DNA from: Istiophorus platypterus
Taxonomy: Eukaryota > Chordata > Actinopteri > Istiophoriformes > Istiophoridae
DNA: 64,000 nucleotides
Assembly: GCA_016859345.1 (NCBI GenBank)
Contig: CM029122.1
Location: 11,308,075-11,372,074, forward strand
Direction: 5' to 3'
Every line of letters begins with the position of its first letter. The stretch's first letter is position 1. The notes under the pieces are model-generated. The model worked only from the letters and a program-made list of their open reading frames with translations. It ran no database searches and had not been told where the DNA came from. This document shows positions 63,957 through 64,000 of this stretch, piece by piece. Position numbers and translations under genes: made by a program.

Positions 63957-64000
63957 CTGAAACATGAAAGCAGTGAAAAACTTTAGAGATTACAATTTTA

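Overview
The window is nuclear DNA of a vertebrate, almost certainly a ray-finned (teleost) fish. Genes are split by short introns with ordinary GT-AG borders. The DNA between them is full of (CA)n, (CT)n and (AT)n microsatellites and decayed DNA transposons of fish type (Tc1/mariner-like, hAT-like, MITEs), and promoters sit in short CpG-rich islands.

Four protein-coding genes, all on the minus strand and head to tail, fill about 15-64 kb. From right to left (their direction of transcription) they are dop1b (C-terminal about 70%, running off the right edge), morc3 (complete), chaf1b (complete) and a ZBTB11-like gene with an integrase-type HHCC zinc-binding domain, a BTB domain and C2H2 fingers. 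The order DOP1B-MORC3-CHAF1B on one strand is that of human 21q22.12, so this is a conserved ancestral block. I rebuilt the coding exons by hand. Every junction used keeps the reading frame, which is the main support for the coordinates.

The left 14 kb has no convincing gene. It holds dense simple repeats, long one-sided purine/pyrimidine tracts, a nested transposon (2.5-4.0 kb), a 170-bp (AT)n tract and a few stretches of ordinary complex sequence that could be regulatory or intronic DNA of an unseen gene. One 26/29-nt candidate microexon with good splice signals lies at about 2.3 kb.

The most notable finding is in morc3: two introns carry U12-type (minor spliceosome) signals, one AT-AC and one GT-AG, each with a near-consensus branch site about ten bases before the acceptor. 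Also notable are a GC-AG intron in chaf1b, a third zinc finger cut short in the ZBTB11-like protein with a possible alternative last exon, a tandem duplication just upstream of that gene's CCAAT-box promoter, an LTR-like insertion inside a Tc1 copy in dop1b, and transposon ends within 20-35 bases of splice sites in morc3 and dop1b.

Three of the four genes encode nuclear proteins. CHAF1B deposits H3-H4 during replication, MORC3 is a chromatin ATPase of PML bodies, and the ZBTB protein is a probable DNA-binding regulator. DOP1B acts in Golgi-endosome traffic. No operon-like functional link is implied; the grouping is ancestral linkage.
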